DNA from: Clostridium isatidis
GTDB taxonomy: Bacteria > Bacillota > Clostridia > Clostridiales > Clostridiaceae
Direction of reading: 5' to 3'
Length of the DNA stretch: 64,000 nucleotides
Assembly (NCBI RefSeq): GCF_002285495.1
Contig: NZ_CP016786.1
Span: 944,001-1,008,000 of the forward strand
Below the pieces are notes generated by a model. The model was not told where the DNA came from and searched no databases. It saw only the letters and a list, made by a program, of their open reading frames with translations. The stretch's first letter is position 1, and each line of letters begins with the position of its first letter. Shown here in pieces: positions 1 through 8,625 of this stretch. The translations under genes and the position numbers were made by a program.

Positions 1-116
1 AAATAATAAGAAGACAAACTAATAGCAATTCTAATAGCAGTAATTTAATTAATAACTGTGCACTTTTAACTTTAATTTGAAAAGGCAAAGCACTTTTCTT
101 AAAGGGGGGAGAATTA

Positions 117-449
117 GTGTATAAAAAAGGTGTAATAAATTTAGTTCCAATTTTTCATGTTATTATTCCAGTTATATTAGGATTACTAATTGCTTTTATA
201 GATAAAAAATTCATTTTAAATAAAAAAATAAAACCTATTGGAGTTTGTTTTGCTGTAAGTATTATTTATCATTTAGTTCTAGCAATAAATACATCTAGTA
301 AGAGTGAGATTTACCTTATTGGAGTTTTATTTGTTTGGAATTCAACTTTAATTATTATTGGATATAAGTTATTTATCTATTTCTTTAAAAATTCCCTTAT
401 ATCGAGTATTTTATCTCTTTTTGAAGAATTTTTTGGAGGCAAAAAATGA
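117..449 (+). CDS. small three-helix membrane protein, unknown function
   Basis: A 110-residue protein starting at GTG 117, nine bases after a strong GGGGGGAG ribosome site. It has three hydrophobic stretches at about residues 8-27, 40-57 and 64-87, with lysine-rich loops between them, so it should sit in the cytoplasmic membrane. No catalytic motif is visible and I do not recognise the family. Its TGA stop overlaps the ATG of the following acetyltransferase remnant, which suggests the two were once translationally coupled. Only the membrane location is well supported. Confidence 0.7.
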   Translation: MYKKGVINLVPIFHVIIPVILGLLIAFIDKKFILNKKIKPIGVCFAVSIIYHLVLAINTSSKSEIYLIGVLFVWNSTLIIIGYKLFIYFFKNSLISSILSLFEEFFGGKK

Positions 450-591
450 ATATAAATATTAGACCTGTAAAGATTGAAGATTATATTTTACATAAGTAAA
501 ATAAGAAAAATGGAAGGAGTTAAGAGGAAAGCTGCTATTAAGGAAGGTATTTTATCTGATGTGCTAATTATGGGCAGGACCATCAATTAGT
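446..591 (+). pseudogene. GNAT N-acetyltransferase remnant
   Basis: Starts with an ATG overlapping the upstream stop. It reads MNINIRPVKIEDY, a typical N-terminus of a GNAT acetyltransferase, and then stops at 497-499. A second piece from about 510 reads GVKRKAAI and then, one frame over, EGILSDVLIMG to a stop at 589-591. That matches the usual C-terminal 'G-x-KR-x-A...D-x-x-x-M' end of this family. The middle is deleted and the rest frameshifted, so the gene is dead. The identification rests on these short motifs. Confidence 0.55.
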
Positions 592-649
592 TTAATGCTT
601 TATAAAAGAGCCTATAAGAAATAGCCTATATATTTCACAATATAATTTT

Positions 650-683
650 CTAAGAATAGAATAAATAGAAGAATAATTCTTAG
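650..683 (+). promoter_or_regulatory. inverted repeat touching the methyltransferase ribosome site
   Basis: CTAAGAAT (650-657) and ATTCTTAG (676-683) are perfect 8-base complements with an 18-base loop. The 3' arm runs into the TAGGAGA ribosome site (681-687) of the next gene. In RNA the hairpin would partly hide that site; in DNA it could be an operator. Seen in sequence; function inferred. Confidence 0.35.
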
Positions 684-692
684 GAGATTTTG

Positions 693-1469
693 ATGGAATA
701 TAATAGAATATACAAGGAAATAGGTTTTAAAACCGAAATAGAAAGATTAAAAAGACAGGCTTTTTTAGGACATAAAAAAGAAATTAGAATGCTAAAAATG
801 CTAGGACTTAAGGATAATAGCAACATTTTAGAAGTGGGCTGTGGTCCAGGATTTTATACTAAAATTCTTTTAAGGGCTTTTCCAAATTCAGAAATTACTG
901 CCTCAGATAAGGATGAAAACTTCTTAAAATATGCAGTTGAAAAATTTGACGATAACTATATAGAAAGATTAGCCTTTGTAAATGATGATATTACAAATTC
1001 ATCCTTACCAGATGAATATTTTGATTTTGTAATAGCAAGATTTGTATTTCAGCACTTAGATAAACCAGTAGAGGCCCTAAAGGAAATCCATAGGTTGCTT
1101 AAACCAGGGGGAAAAGTATTAATAATAGATGTGGATAGTGATCTATGGGGAACAACTTTCCCTAAAAATAAAATTATAGAGAATATAAATAGAAATTTAG
1201 GAGAACTGCAAAGTAGTTTAAATGGTAATAGAAAAATAGGAAGTGCATTAATTACATTGTTAAAAGGTATAGGTTATAAAAAACTTGATATAGAAGCTGT
1301 AGTAAACCATAGTGACATTCTTGGAAAAGAAAACTTTAGAATTAAAATCAATGAAGATATGGTAAAAGATAATAGAGTTTCTTTGTTATTCAAGGAATAT
1401 AATAATTTTTTTGATTTAGACTATTCCTCAATAATGATATTAAAGCTTTTAATTGTCGGAGAAAAGTAA
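693..1469 (+). CDS. class I SAM-dependent methyltransferase
   Basis: A 258-residue Rossmann-fold methyltransferase. Motif I, LEVGCGPG, lies at residues 46-53. An acidic residue ends strand 2 near residue 72, NDD lies near 98-99, and the post-motif ARFVFQHL plus LLKPGG near 136-140 are typical of the UbiE/Methyltransf_11 family. The substrate cannot be told; small molecules are commonest in this family. I chose ATG 693 rather than TTG 690 because it sits six bases from TAGGAGA. It appears to be a single-gene unit between a decayed gene and an unknown gene with its own promoter. Confidence 0.85.
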   Translation: MEYNRIYKEIGFKTEIERLKRQAFLGHKKEIRMLKMLGLKDNSNILEVGCGPGFYTKILLRAFPNSEITASDKDENFLKYAVEKFDDNYIERLAFVNDDITNSSLPDEYFDFVIARFVFQHLDKPVEALKEIHRLLKPGGKVLIIDVDSDLWGTTFPKNKIIENINRNLGELQSSLNGNRKIGSALITLLKGIGYKKLDIEAVVNHSDILGKENFRIKINEDMVKDNRVSLLFKEYNNFFDLDYSSIMILKLLIVGEK

Positions 1470-1497
1470 ATATGGCAAGTCTGCCAATAAATACTCC

Positions 1498-1526
1498 TTA
1501 AGATTAAAATCTTTATGTAGTATAAT
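1498..1526 (+). promoter_or_regulatory. predicted sigma-A promoter
   Basis: TTAAGA (1498-1503), 17 bases, then a perfect TATAAT (1521-1526). Transcription would begin near 1533. That would leave the ATG at 1536 without a leader and favours the TTG start at 1566 for the next gene. Confidence 0.5.
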
Positions 1527-1565
1527 GTATCTGATATGCTGGATTTAGTCTTAGGGGGGATAGGT

Positions 1566-2045
1566 TTGAATAAGGTTAACCCGTTAGAAGGAATAGAGAA
1601 GGGTACCATTGGTAACTACATTACAAGGTTTGAAGATAATCAATTATATTCTACTTTTTATTTAAAAGAAGATTCCCACAGTATTGAATATATATTAAGG
1701 AAATCTACTTTAGAAATGAAGGCAATGAAGTTGAAATTAAGCGGACAACCTTTTGTTTCTTTACTTTTTAAATTTGCAGGAGATAGTAAATATATTTACG
1801 GAAGGCTTTATAATACCTTAGATATAAAGGATAAAGAACATTTGGAAGTTTTATTATTTCAAAGGGAAATACCAATTTCCTTTGTAGATATAAATAATAA
1901 TATTATTAAAACCGTAATGGTAGAAAATGATTTTAAGGATTATTTAAAAAAGGTATTTATAACAAAAAATATAGAAACAATTCAAATATCTAAAGATTAT
2001 AATGAAGAATATAATTTAGGAAATCTTTGGAGGGAAATTCTCTAG
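1566..2045 (+). CDS. hypothetical protein, 159 aa
   Basis: I place the start at TTG 1566, just after a GGGGGGAT ribosome site. The in-frame ATG at 1536 lies within three bases of the predicted transcription start and has no ribosome site. The protein is soluble with alternating beta-like segments and ends at a terminator hairpin overlapping its stop. No known motif or signal peptide is seen. It precedes the SNF2 helicase on the same strand but is separated from it by the terminator, so a joint role is not implied. Confidence 0.6.
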   Translation: MNKVNPLEGIEKGTIGNYITRFEDNQLYSTFYLKEDSHSIEYILRKSTLEMKAMKLKLSGQPFVSLLFKFAGDSKYIYGRLYNTLDIKDKEHLEVLLFQREIPISFVDINNNIIKTVMVENDFKDYLKKVFITKNIETIQISKDYNEEYNLGNLWREIL

Positions 2046-2069
2046 AAGTGGCAATAGCCGCTTCTTTTT
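2044..2069 (+). terminator. intrinsic terminator
   Basis: AGAAGTGGC pairs with GCCGCTTCT across a short ATA loop and is followed by TTTTT. The stem begins inside the stop codon of the preceding gene. Confidence 0.8.
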
Positions 2070-2107
2070 GTTATAATAAAAAGAACTGAAAAATTAGGGT
2101 GATAATA

Positions 2108-5100
2108 ATGATAAAAGAAATTCTAATAGAAAAATTTAAAAAATCTACTAGTGGTAAGAATGAAAAGGTTGGAAAAAATGTTTTAGATAATGATTTAATC
2201 TCTGATTTTAAGGTCTCTCATAATAAAGAGATAATTAATATAGAAGCAAATGTATTATCAGAGAACTTTTTTAGCGAATATAATTCAAAGTTAAGTATAG
2301 ATATTGAAACAAAGGATCTAATATCAAGCTATTGCAGCTGTGAGGATTACGAAAAAAATGAACTAAAAAAAGAAAACTATTGCTGCGGTCATTTATATGG
2401 GAGTTTTTATAAATTTTTAGATTATATAGATGAAAATGAAGAAATAAAAAACTTACTTGATAAAAAGTCCCATAATAATGAAAGTATATTTAAAAGCAAT
2501 GGAGAAAGCAGCGGAATTCTAAGTATATTGCTAGGGGATAACAATAAAGAGGAGATAAAGCTAGAAGTTTATTTAAATAGATTAGGAATTAGAAATAACT
2601 TAACAGCCCAATTTAAAATAGGATTAAAGGGGCTTTCTAGTAATAAATTATATGTTGTTAAGGACATTAATCAGCTTCTTGTGGCTTATTATAATAAATT
2701 TCCAATAAATTATGGCAAGGATTTTAGCTTTAATATTAGAAATCAAAAGATTAATATAAATGAGCGCAGGATTTTTGATTTTCTACAAAAGGTAAAAGAG
2801 TTAGAGGGAGCAGCTTCCTCCTTTACTAGAAGGCAGGATAAATACATAGATGGAAAGTACCTTAGAATACCAGATTTTTTAATTAAAGAATTCCTATCAA
2901 TTCTTTCAAATAATAGGGTTTATTTAGATGAAGGTTTCTTTTACAGACCTGTTGAAACTGAGATAATCTTTGATAAGCCAAATTTAAAAATACATTTAAA
3001 GGCTTTAAGGAATGAATATATTTTAGGGATAGAAGATGGTATTCCAGAAAAGCTAAATAAAGAGAGCTCTGTTTTTCTCTATGGCAGCAGCATTTATATA
3101 CCAGAGGCAAAATACTGCTATGAAATTGCTCCTTATTTAGAGCTTTTTAAGGATAAAAGCCACATTTCCTTGAGTGTTAAGGAAGAAAACACAATTTTAA
3201 GTAAGCTTCTTCCTAAGCTTTACACCTTATCAGATTATGTAGAGATAAATAAAAGAATCAAGGATAAAATAGTTAAGGAAGAGCCAGAATTTAATTTTTA
3301 TTTTGATAAGATTGGTAAAGATGTTGTACTAACTTTAAAAGTAAAGTATGGTAAATATGAATTTAACATTTTTGGTGATTATAAAGAGAAAATCATTTAT
3401 AGAGATTTAAAAAAGGAAGAAAAGATTTTAAATCTTTTAAAATCCCTTGGTTTTGATTCTTCAAATGAAAGATTTTATTTACTTTTAGGTGATGATTACC
3501 TATTTAACTTTTTCAAAAGTGATGTAGCAAAATTACAGGAAGTAGGAAATGTTTATTATTCAGAAAATTTTAAGATAATAAAGAAGATTTCAAGTAAAAA
3601 TATCTATGGTGAAGTTAAGCCAAGTAAGTATGATTATTTTGAGTTTAAGTTTAAGGTAGATGATATTTCTCCAGAAGAAATGAAAAATATTATATTAGCT
3701 ATACGGGATAATAAGAAATATTATAAATTAGAAAATGGAGAGTTTTTAGATTTAGAAGAAATAGAATTTAAGAACTTTGCTAAGCTTTTAGATATATTAT
3801 CTTTTGATAATCAAATTATAGGAGACAGCATTAGGTTTAATAAAAATAAATCCCTTTTTATAGATGATTATATTAAGGAAAATAAATTAAGGTACATCAA
3901 GGGAAAAAGTGAGCTAAGTAAAATTCAAAAGAAGCTAAAAGATATTCCTAAGTTAACTTTTAATATACCCAAAAATTTAAATGCAGAGCTTAGAGGCTAT
4001 CAAAAGGAAGGTTATAATTATTTAAAGGCTATTGATTATTTAGGCTTTGGTGCTATTCTAGGAGATGAAATGGGTCTTGGTAAAACAATACAGGCTATAA
4101 GCTTTATCTTATCTTCCCTTCCATCAAAAACCTTAGTGGTTGCCCCAACTTCCTTAATATATAACTGGAGCAATGAATTTGATAGGTTTGCCCCAGATCT
4201 TAAATATCTAGTAGTAAATGGGCCAAGGGAAGAAAGGCAGAAAGCTTTAGAAAAGTTAAAAGACCTTGATGTTATAATAACAACCTATAACTTAATTAAA
4301 AGGGATTTGGAGTTATATGAAAAGATAGATTTTGACTACTTTTTTATAGATGAGGCTCAAAATATAAAAAATGCTTCCTCTCAAAATGCAGAAGCAGTAA
4401 AATCTATAAAGGCAAGGACAAAATTTGCCCTAACAGGAACTCCTGTTGAAAATTCTTTAATGGAGCTTTGGTCAATTTTTGATTTTATAATGCCAGGATA
4501 CCTTTTTGATGAGAAAAAGTTTAGTGTTAGATATCATAAAAGGTTAAATGAATCTGATGAAATCTTAGAAGAATTAAATAAGCTAATAAAGCCTTTTATA
4601 TTGAGAAGATATAAAAAGGATGTTATAAAGGAATTACCAGATAAGATAGAGAAAAAGCTTATAATTCCAATGTCTGAAGAGCAGGCAAAGGTATATAAGG
4701 TTTACTCAGATTATGCAGTTAACTTAATAGAAAAGAAGGTTAAGGAAAATGAGCTTAATACTAGCAAAATTGAGATACTATCTTATATTACCAAGCTAAG
4801 GCAAATATGTTTAGATCCTTCAGTAATAATAAACGATTATCTTGGTACAAGCGGAAAAATAGATGCCTTAGTAGAAATATTAAACCAAGGAATATCGGAA
4901 AATCACAAAATATTGGTGTTTTCTCAATTTACTTCTGTTTTAAAAAACATTAAATTAAGACTAGATTTGGAAGATATTAAATATAGCTATCTTGATGGCT
5001 CCATTAGATCAGAAAAGAGAATTGAGCTTGTTGAGGACTTTAATAATAGTGATAAATCAGTATTTTTAATAAGTTTAAAGGCAGGAGGTACTGGTCTAAA

Positions 5101-5371
5101 CCTAACCTCTGCAGATATTGTAATTCACTTTGATCCATGGTGGAATCCAGCTGTAGAAGATCAAGCAACTGATAGGGCCCATAGGTTTGGACAAAATAAT
5201 GTGGTAGAGGTAATAAAGCTTATAGCTAAGGATTCCATCGAAGAAAAAATAGTTGACCTTCAAGATGAAAAGAGAAAGCTTATTGAAAAAATTATAGATA
5301 ATAATCAAGATCTTTCAACTATTAACAGCTTAACTGAAGAAGATATTTTAAGTATTTTTGCAATAAGTTAA
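2108..5371 (+). CDS. SWIM zinc-finger SNF2-family DEAD/DEAH helicase
   Basis: A 1087-residue ATPase of the Swi2/Snf2 class, which translocates on double-stranded DNA. The SWIM zinc motif lies near residues 76-95 (CSC...CCGH). A central associated domain follows, then helicase lobe 1 with GDEMGLGKT at 652-660 (Walker A) and DEAQ at 748-751. Lobe 2 holds SLKAGGTGLNL, DPWWNP and TDRAHRFGQ (motifs V-VI). ATG 2108 is chosen over GTG 2099 because AGGGTGA is six bases upstream of it. Length and domain order match the bacterial SWIM-SNF2 family. Its cellular job is not established. It lies just upstream of a restriction-modification locus but has its own terminator. Confidence 0.9.
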   Translation: MIKEILIEKFKKSTSGKNEKVGKNVLDNDLISDFKVSHNKEIINIEANVLSENFFSEYNSKLSIDIETKDLISSYCSCEDYEKNELKKENYCCGHLYGSFYKFLDYIDENEEIKNLLDKKSHNNESIFKSNGESSGILSILLGDNNKEEIKLEVYLNRLGIRNNLTAQFKIGLKGLSSNKLYVVKDINQLLVAYYNKFPINYGKDFSFNIRNQKININERRIFDFLQKVKELEGAASSFTRRQDKYIDGKYLRIPDFLIKEFLSILSNNRVYLDEGFFYRPVETEIIFDKPNLKIHLKALRNEYILGIEDGIPEKLNKESSVFLYGSSIYIPEAKYCYEIAPYLELFKDKSHISLSVKEENTILSKLLPKLYTLSDYVEINKRIKDKIVKEEPEFNFYFDKIGKDVVLTLKVKYGKYEFNIFGDYKEKIIYRDLKKEEKILNLLKSLGFDSSNERFYLLLGDDYLFNFFKSDVAKLQEVGNVYYSENFKIIKKISSKNIYGEVKPSKYDYFEFKFKVDDISPEEMKNIILAIRDNKKYYKLENGEFLDLEEIEFKNFAKLLDILSFDNQIIGDSIRFNKNKSLFIDDYIKENKLRYIKGKSELSKIQKKLKDIPKLTFNIPKNLNAELRGYQKEGYNYLKAIDYLGFGAILGDEMGLGKTIQAISFILSSLPSKTLVVAPTSLIYNWSNEFDRFAPDLKYLVVNGPREERQKALEKLKDLDVIITTYNLIKRDLELYEKIDFDYFFIDEAQNIKNASSQNAEAVKSIKARTKFALTGTPVENSLMELWSIFDFIMPGYLFDEKKFSVRYHKRLNESDEILEELNKLIKPFILRRYKKDVIKELPDKIEKKLIIPMSEEQAKVYKVYSDYAVNLIEKKVKENELNTSKIEILSYITKLRQICLDPSVIINDYLGTSGKIDALVEILNQGISENHKILVFSQFTSVLKNIKLRLDLEDIKYSYLDGSIRSEKRIELVEDFNNSDKSVFLISLKAGGTGLNLTSADIVIHFDPWWNPAVEDQATDRAHRFGQNNVVEVIKLIAKDSIEEKIVDLQDEKRKLIEKIIDNNQDLSTINSLTEEDILSIFAIS

Positions 5372-5401
5372 AGTTAAACAAAGTTTACAATTTAAAAATA
5401 A

Positions 5402-5430
5402 AGGAAGGACTGCTTTTGTGGTCCTTTTTA
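5402..5430 (+). terminator. intrinsic terminator
   Basis: AAGGAC and GGTCCTT arms around a TTTTG loop, followed by a T-rich tract. It lies about 30 bases after the helicase stop. Confidence 0.7.
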
Positions 5431-5582
5431 TTTGTAAGGATTGTACGAAGCTCAATATTAACATTAAAGCATAAATTTATATTCCATTAAGAAAATGTAC
5501 AAGTTCACCTTATTATGATAAAATAAATTATTGAATTGTTTTAATTAAATTTTATAAAATAAGAATTTACTAGGAGAAAATT

Positions 5583-6386
5583 ATGTTTTTATCATATGAA
5601 TATTTTAAAAAGAAATTAGAAGATAAGATTGTTTCAGGTGAGGATTTTTATGTTCAGCTATTACAAACAGTTATAGATAATCCTAATAGATATACTGGTA
5701 TTTTCAGGGTTACAAATGCCAAAACTAAGTTAGTGCAAAATGTAACCCAAAGTCATGAAATTAAGTTTGGAGATTTTATGGAGGATATCGTTACTGATTA
5801 TATTGCCTTGCTTGGATATACTAATTTACAAAAAAATATAGGTGCAGATGATAATGGTGATGTATTAAATACAGATCAATTATTTTTAGATAAATCTAAT
5901 AACTTATATCTAGTTGAGCAAAAAATAAGAGATGATCATGATAGTACAAAGAAAAGAGGGCAATTTCAAAATTTTATAAAAAAGGTTGAACTGTTAAAGA
6001 AAAAACATCCAGATAAAAAGTTAATAGCAGTAATGTGGTTTATTGATGATGGATTAACAAAAAATAAAAAATATTATGCTAATGAAATGGCTGCTTATTT
6101 TAAAAATGATATTGAGTTAAGACTATATTATGGTGGAGAACTCTTCTCTGACCTATTAGGTTCAAATGAAGCTTGGGATGAATTAGTAGATTATTTAACT
6201 AGAAATAAAATTAAAAGAGTTAATGATGTATTAGACATTCCAGATTTTGATACAAGTGAAGAAATGTTAAAAGCATTAAAAAAGATTTCGCCAAAACATA
6301 AGAAAAAGTTATTATCTGATAAGCCTCAGTATGTTCAATTAAGAAAAGAGTTGTTCCCTAATAATATAAACCTAAGCAAAATCTAG
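5583..6386 (+). CDS. type II restriction endonuclease, HinfI/HpyAIV-like
   Basis: A 267-residue protein immediately upstream of a GANTC-type methyltransferase. It carries a PD-(D/E)xK-like core: D98 in NTDQLF, then E112-Q113-K114 in LVEQK on the next strand, with E67/D68 upstream as a possible extra metal ligand. Length matches the HinfI/HpyAIV class of about 260-270 residues. By partnership it should cut double-stranded DNA within GANTC. ATG 5583 follows an AGGAGAAAA site. The subfamily name is inferred from the partner and the motif, not from an alignment. Confidence 0.75.
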   Translation: MFLSYEYFKKKLEDKIVSGEDFYVQLLQTVIDNPNRYTGIFRVTNAKTKLVQNVTQSHEIKFGDFMEDIVTDYIALLGYTNLQKNIGADDNGDVLNTDQLFLDKSNNLYLVEQKIRDDHDSTKKRGQFQNFIKKVELLKKKHPDKKLIAVMWFIDDGLTKNKKYYANEMAAYFKNDIELRLYYGGELFSDLLGSNEAWDELVDYLTRNKIKRVNDVLDIPDFDTSEEMLKALKKISPKHKKKLLSDKPQYVQLRKELFPNNINLSKI

Positions 6387-6442
6387 AGTTTTTGATAATA
6401 TTTATCTACAACTCTAAGTGAAGCATAAAGGAGTGATAAACC

Positions 6443-7564
6443 TTGGATATAAATAGAATAATCTGTGGAGACACTATAGAAGAAATGAAGAAGTTACCTG
6501 ATAAATCAATGGACCTAATCTTTGCTGATCCTCCATATTGGATGAGAGTTGAAGGAAAGCTGACAAGAGTTGAAGGTACAGATTATGATGGTTGTGATGA
6601 TCATTGGGATAACCAGTTTAAAGATAATGAAGACTATAACGAGTTTACAAGAAAATGGCTTAAGGAATGTAAAAGACTATTAAAACCAAATGGTTCTATT
6701 TGGGTAATAGGAAGTATGCAATGCATATATTCAATTGGTTCAATAATGCAGGAGCTAGGATATTGGTTTATAAATGATGTTATTTGGCATAAGAAAAATC
6801 CAACTCCAAATTTTATGGGAACAAGATTAAATAATAGTCATGAAACACTAATTTGGGCAACAGTATCAGAAAAATCAAAATATACCTTCAATTATAAAAC
6901 TGCCAAGGAACTTAATACAGATACTGTAAGTGAAGAGGATTATAATAAAGGGGTAAGAAAGCAGCTAGGTTCTGTCTGGAGAATTGGAATTTGTCAGGGT
7001 AATGAAAGACTTAAAAAGGATAATGGTGAAAAACTACATTCAACCCAAAAACCAGAAGAATTATTAAGAAGAATCATTGCCATATCCTCAAAAGTGAATG
7101 ATATAGTCTTTGATCCTTTTGGTGGAACTATGACAACAGCAGCTGTTGCAAAAAAGATGGGTAGAAACTATATTACAATTGAAAGAGAAAAGGAATACTG
7201 TGAATATGGTCAAAGACGTTTAGATGAAATTCTTCCTATCATTGGAGACATAGAAAAGGCTGTCTTTGATATAAAGCCTTTAAAAGTTTCTATGGAAGAA
7301 ATGATTGAAGCTGGCTACTTCAAGTTAGGAGAGACATTCTACTTAAAGAATTCAACTCCAGGGGGAAAGCTAGAAGCTAACGGCAAACTTTTATATAATG
7401 GAGAAGTTATAGATATGCATACTTGTGCTGCATTAGTCAAGGGCGGAAAAGCAAAAAGAGTTAATGGCTTTGATTTTTGGCATGTTCTAAGAGAAGGAGA
7501 ACTTGTTAGTATAGATAAAATTAGAGAGCAGTATAGGGCTAATAAAATTCAAGCCCCAAAATAA
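6443..7564 (+). CDS. DNA adenine N6-methyltransferase, M.HinfI/CcrM-like (predicted GANTC)
   Basis: A 373-residue beta-class adenine methyltransferase. The catalytic DPPY is at residues 29-32 and the SAM-binding DPFGG at 224-228, so the catalytic block precedes the SAM block. The central segment (HWD, NDVIWHKKNPTPNF, HETLIWA, HSTQKPEELL) closely follows M.HinfI as I remember it, and a C-terminal RAMA-like domain covers about residues 275-370. It should protect GANTC against the upstream nuclease. TTG 6443 is the start, seven bases after AAAGGAGTGA. Odd point: motif I reads FGGTMTT where the family usually has F-x-G-(S/T)-G-TT. Confidence 0.88.
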   Translation: MDINRIICGDTIEEMKKLPDKSMDLIFADPPYWMRVEGKLTRVEGTDYDGCDDHWDNQFKDNEDYNEFTRKWLKECKRLLKPNGSIWVIGSMQCIYSIGSIMQELGYWFINDVIWHKKNPTPNFMGTRLNNSHETLIWATVSEKSKYTFNYKTAKELNTDTVSEEDYNKGVRKQLGSVWRIGICQGNERLKKDNGEKLHSTQKPEELLRRIIAISSKVNDIVFDPFGGTMTTAAVAKKMGRNYITIEREKEYCEYGQRRLDEILPIIGDIEKAVFDIKPLKVSMEEMIEAGYFKLGETFYLKNSTPGGKLEANGKLLYNGEVIDMHTCAALVKGGKAKRVNGFDFWHVLREGELVSIDKIREQYRANKIQAPK

Positions 7565-7644
7565 TATATTTTTTTAGTGTACTTGAAAAAGGGACTAATA
7601 TGTGTAATAATTAATTTCTCAATGCTAATGCGAATTATATAAAG

Positions 7645-7685
7645 AGACCTTAGGAAATTATTTGATTTTCTAAGGTCTTATCTAT
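7645..7685 (+). terminator. intrinsic terminator
   Basis: AGACCTTAGGAAA and TTTTCTAAGGTCT form a long stem with a loop of about eight bases. The downstream tract is TATCTATTTTT, so the U-run is interrupted. Confidence 0.6.
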
Positions 7686-7797
7686 TTTTGCTTATAATTG
7701 GAATTGATATATTGAAAGGTCTTCAAATCATGGCATTAATGGTAAAATTAATATCAGATAAAAGCTATTATTAATTATAATGAAGGGACGATTTACT

Positions 7798-8625
7798 ATG
7801 GCTGTTTATGAATTGTGGCTAGATGAAAGTGGAAATTTTAAAAATGACGATTTAATGGAAGATTCCCCATCTTTAGTTGGGGGCATTTTTATAGCTAAAG
7901 GTGCTCTTGATGAGGATAGTGTTAAGGAAATTCTAAAAAAAGAATATGTACATAGTGTAGAAATGAAGGGTGAAGAATATGGAGAATATGCTACAGAGGT
8001 CCTTAGTAATGCTGCAAAAAAGGGAGCAGAATTTGTAGTATTTGAAAATGAAGAAAGAATAAAAATTATTGATGGTGACACTACCTATTTAAATATTATT
8101 TCTGAAGGTATAATACAGCTTCTTCAATATCTAACACTTAAAGATGATAATGTAGAATTAGATATACTAATTGCAGTAAGAAAAGTTGTAGATTCTCCAT
8201 TAGATGCTAGCAGATTTGTTATTAAAAGGAAGGAATACATATACAGATTAAGAGAAAAAATTATGATAGGCATGGCTAGAAGATCTCTTAATAGAATAGG
8301 AAATTCAAAATGGAAGGTAAATTTCGGCTCAGCACGTTATGATTCAAGGCTTATGCTGGCTGATGTAGTTTGTCATTCTTGGTTTAGAAAAAATAGTAGA
8401 AAATTTAGTTACAATCATAGAGAAATATTATCAAAGCTTTATTATGAACAATACCATTTTACTGTATTTGAAAGGGAGAACACCGCAGCCTTAAATAGAT
8501 TATTAGATGAAGGTAATATAGGAGATGCAATCTTTGAACTTTATGCAGCAGAAGATGAAAAATTGAAAGTTCATTTCCTAGATACAATAATGAAAGAACA
8601 AGAGATATACAATTTAAAAATTTAG
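7798..8625 (+). CDS. DUF3800 protein, N-terminal part of a frameshifted gene
   Basis: DUF3800 is a predicted RNase H-like family often found near mobile and defence genes. The N-terminus reads YELWLDESGNF (D9, E10, S11, G12), and later RLMLADVVCHSW gives the second family acidic site. I chose ATG 7798, nine bases after GAAGGGA, over ATG 7780. The last 40 residues are helical and stop at TAG 8623-8625. Just before the stop lies T-TTA-AAA in register, and the -1 frame stays open for another 1.25 kb. Adding one A to the A5 run at 8616-8620 would give a single 691-residue protein. The gene is therefore either broken, programmed to frameshift, or carries a read error. It is the first gene of a cluster with the STAND NTPase. 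Confidence 0.75.
   Translation: MAVYELWLDESGNFKNDDLMEDSPSLVGGIFIAKGALDEDSVKEILKKEYVHSVEMKGEEYGEYATEVLSNAAKKGAEFVVFENEERIKIIDGDTTYLNIISEGIIQLLQYLTLKDDNVELDILIAVRKVVDSPLDASRFVIKRKEYIYRLREKIMIGMARRSLNRIGNSKWKVNFGSARYDSRLMLADVVCHSWFRKNSRKFSYNHREILSKLYYEQYHFTVFERENTAALNRLLDEGNIGDAIFELYAAEDEKLKVHFLDTIMKEQEIYNLKI
8613..8619 (+). other. candidate -1 frameshift heptamer
   Basis: TTTAAAA sits in register as T-TTA-AAA (X-XXY-YYZ form), followed by ATT and then the TAG stop at 8623-8625. A -1 slip here enters exactly the frame that is open to 9872. The same position would also be explained by loss of one A from a six-A run. Confidence 0.45.

Noticed and set aside
1536..1565. ATG start for the hypothetical gene at 1566
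   Set aside because: It would lie within three bases of the predicted transcription start and has no ribosome site; TTG 1566 has a strong one.
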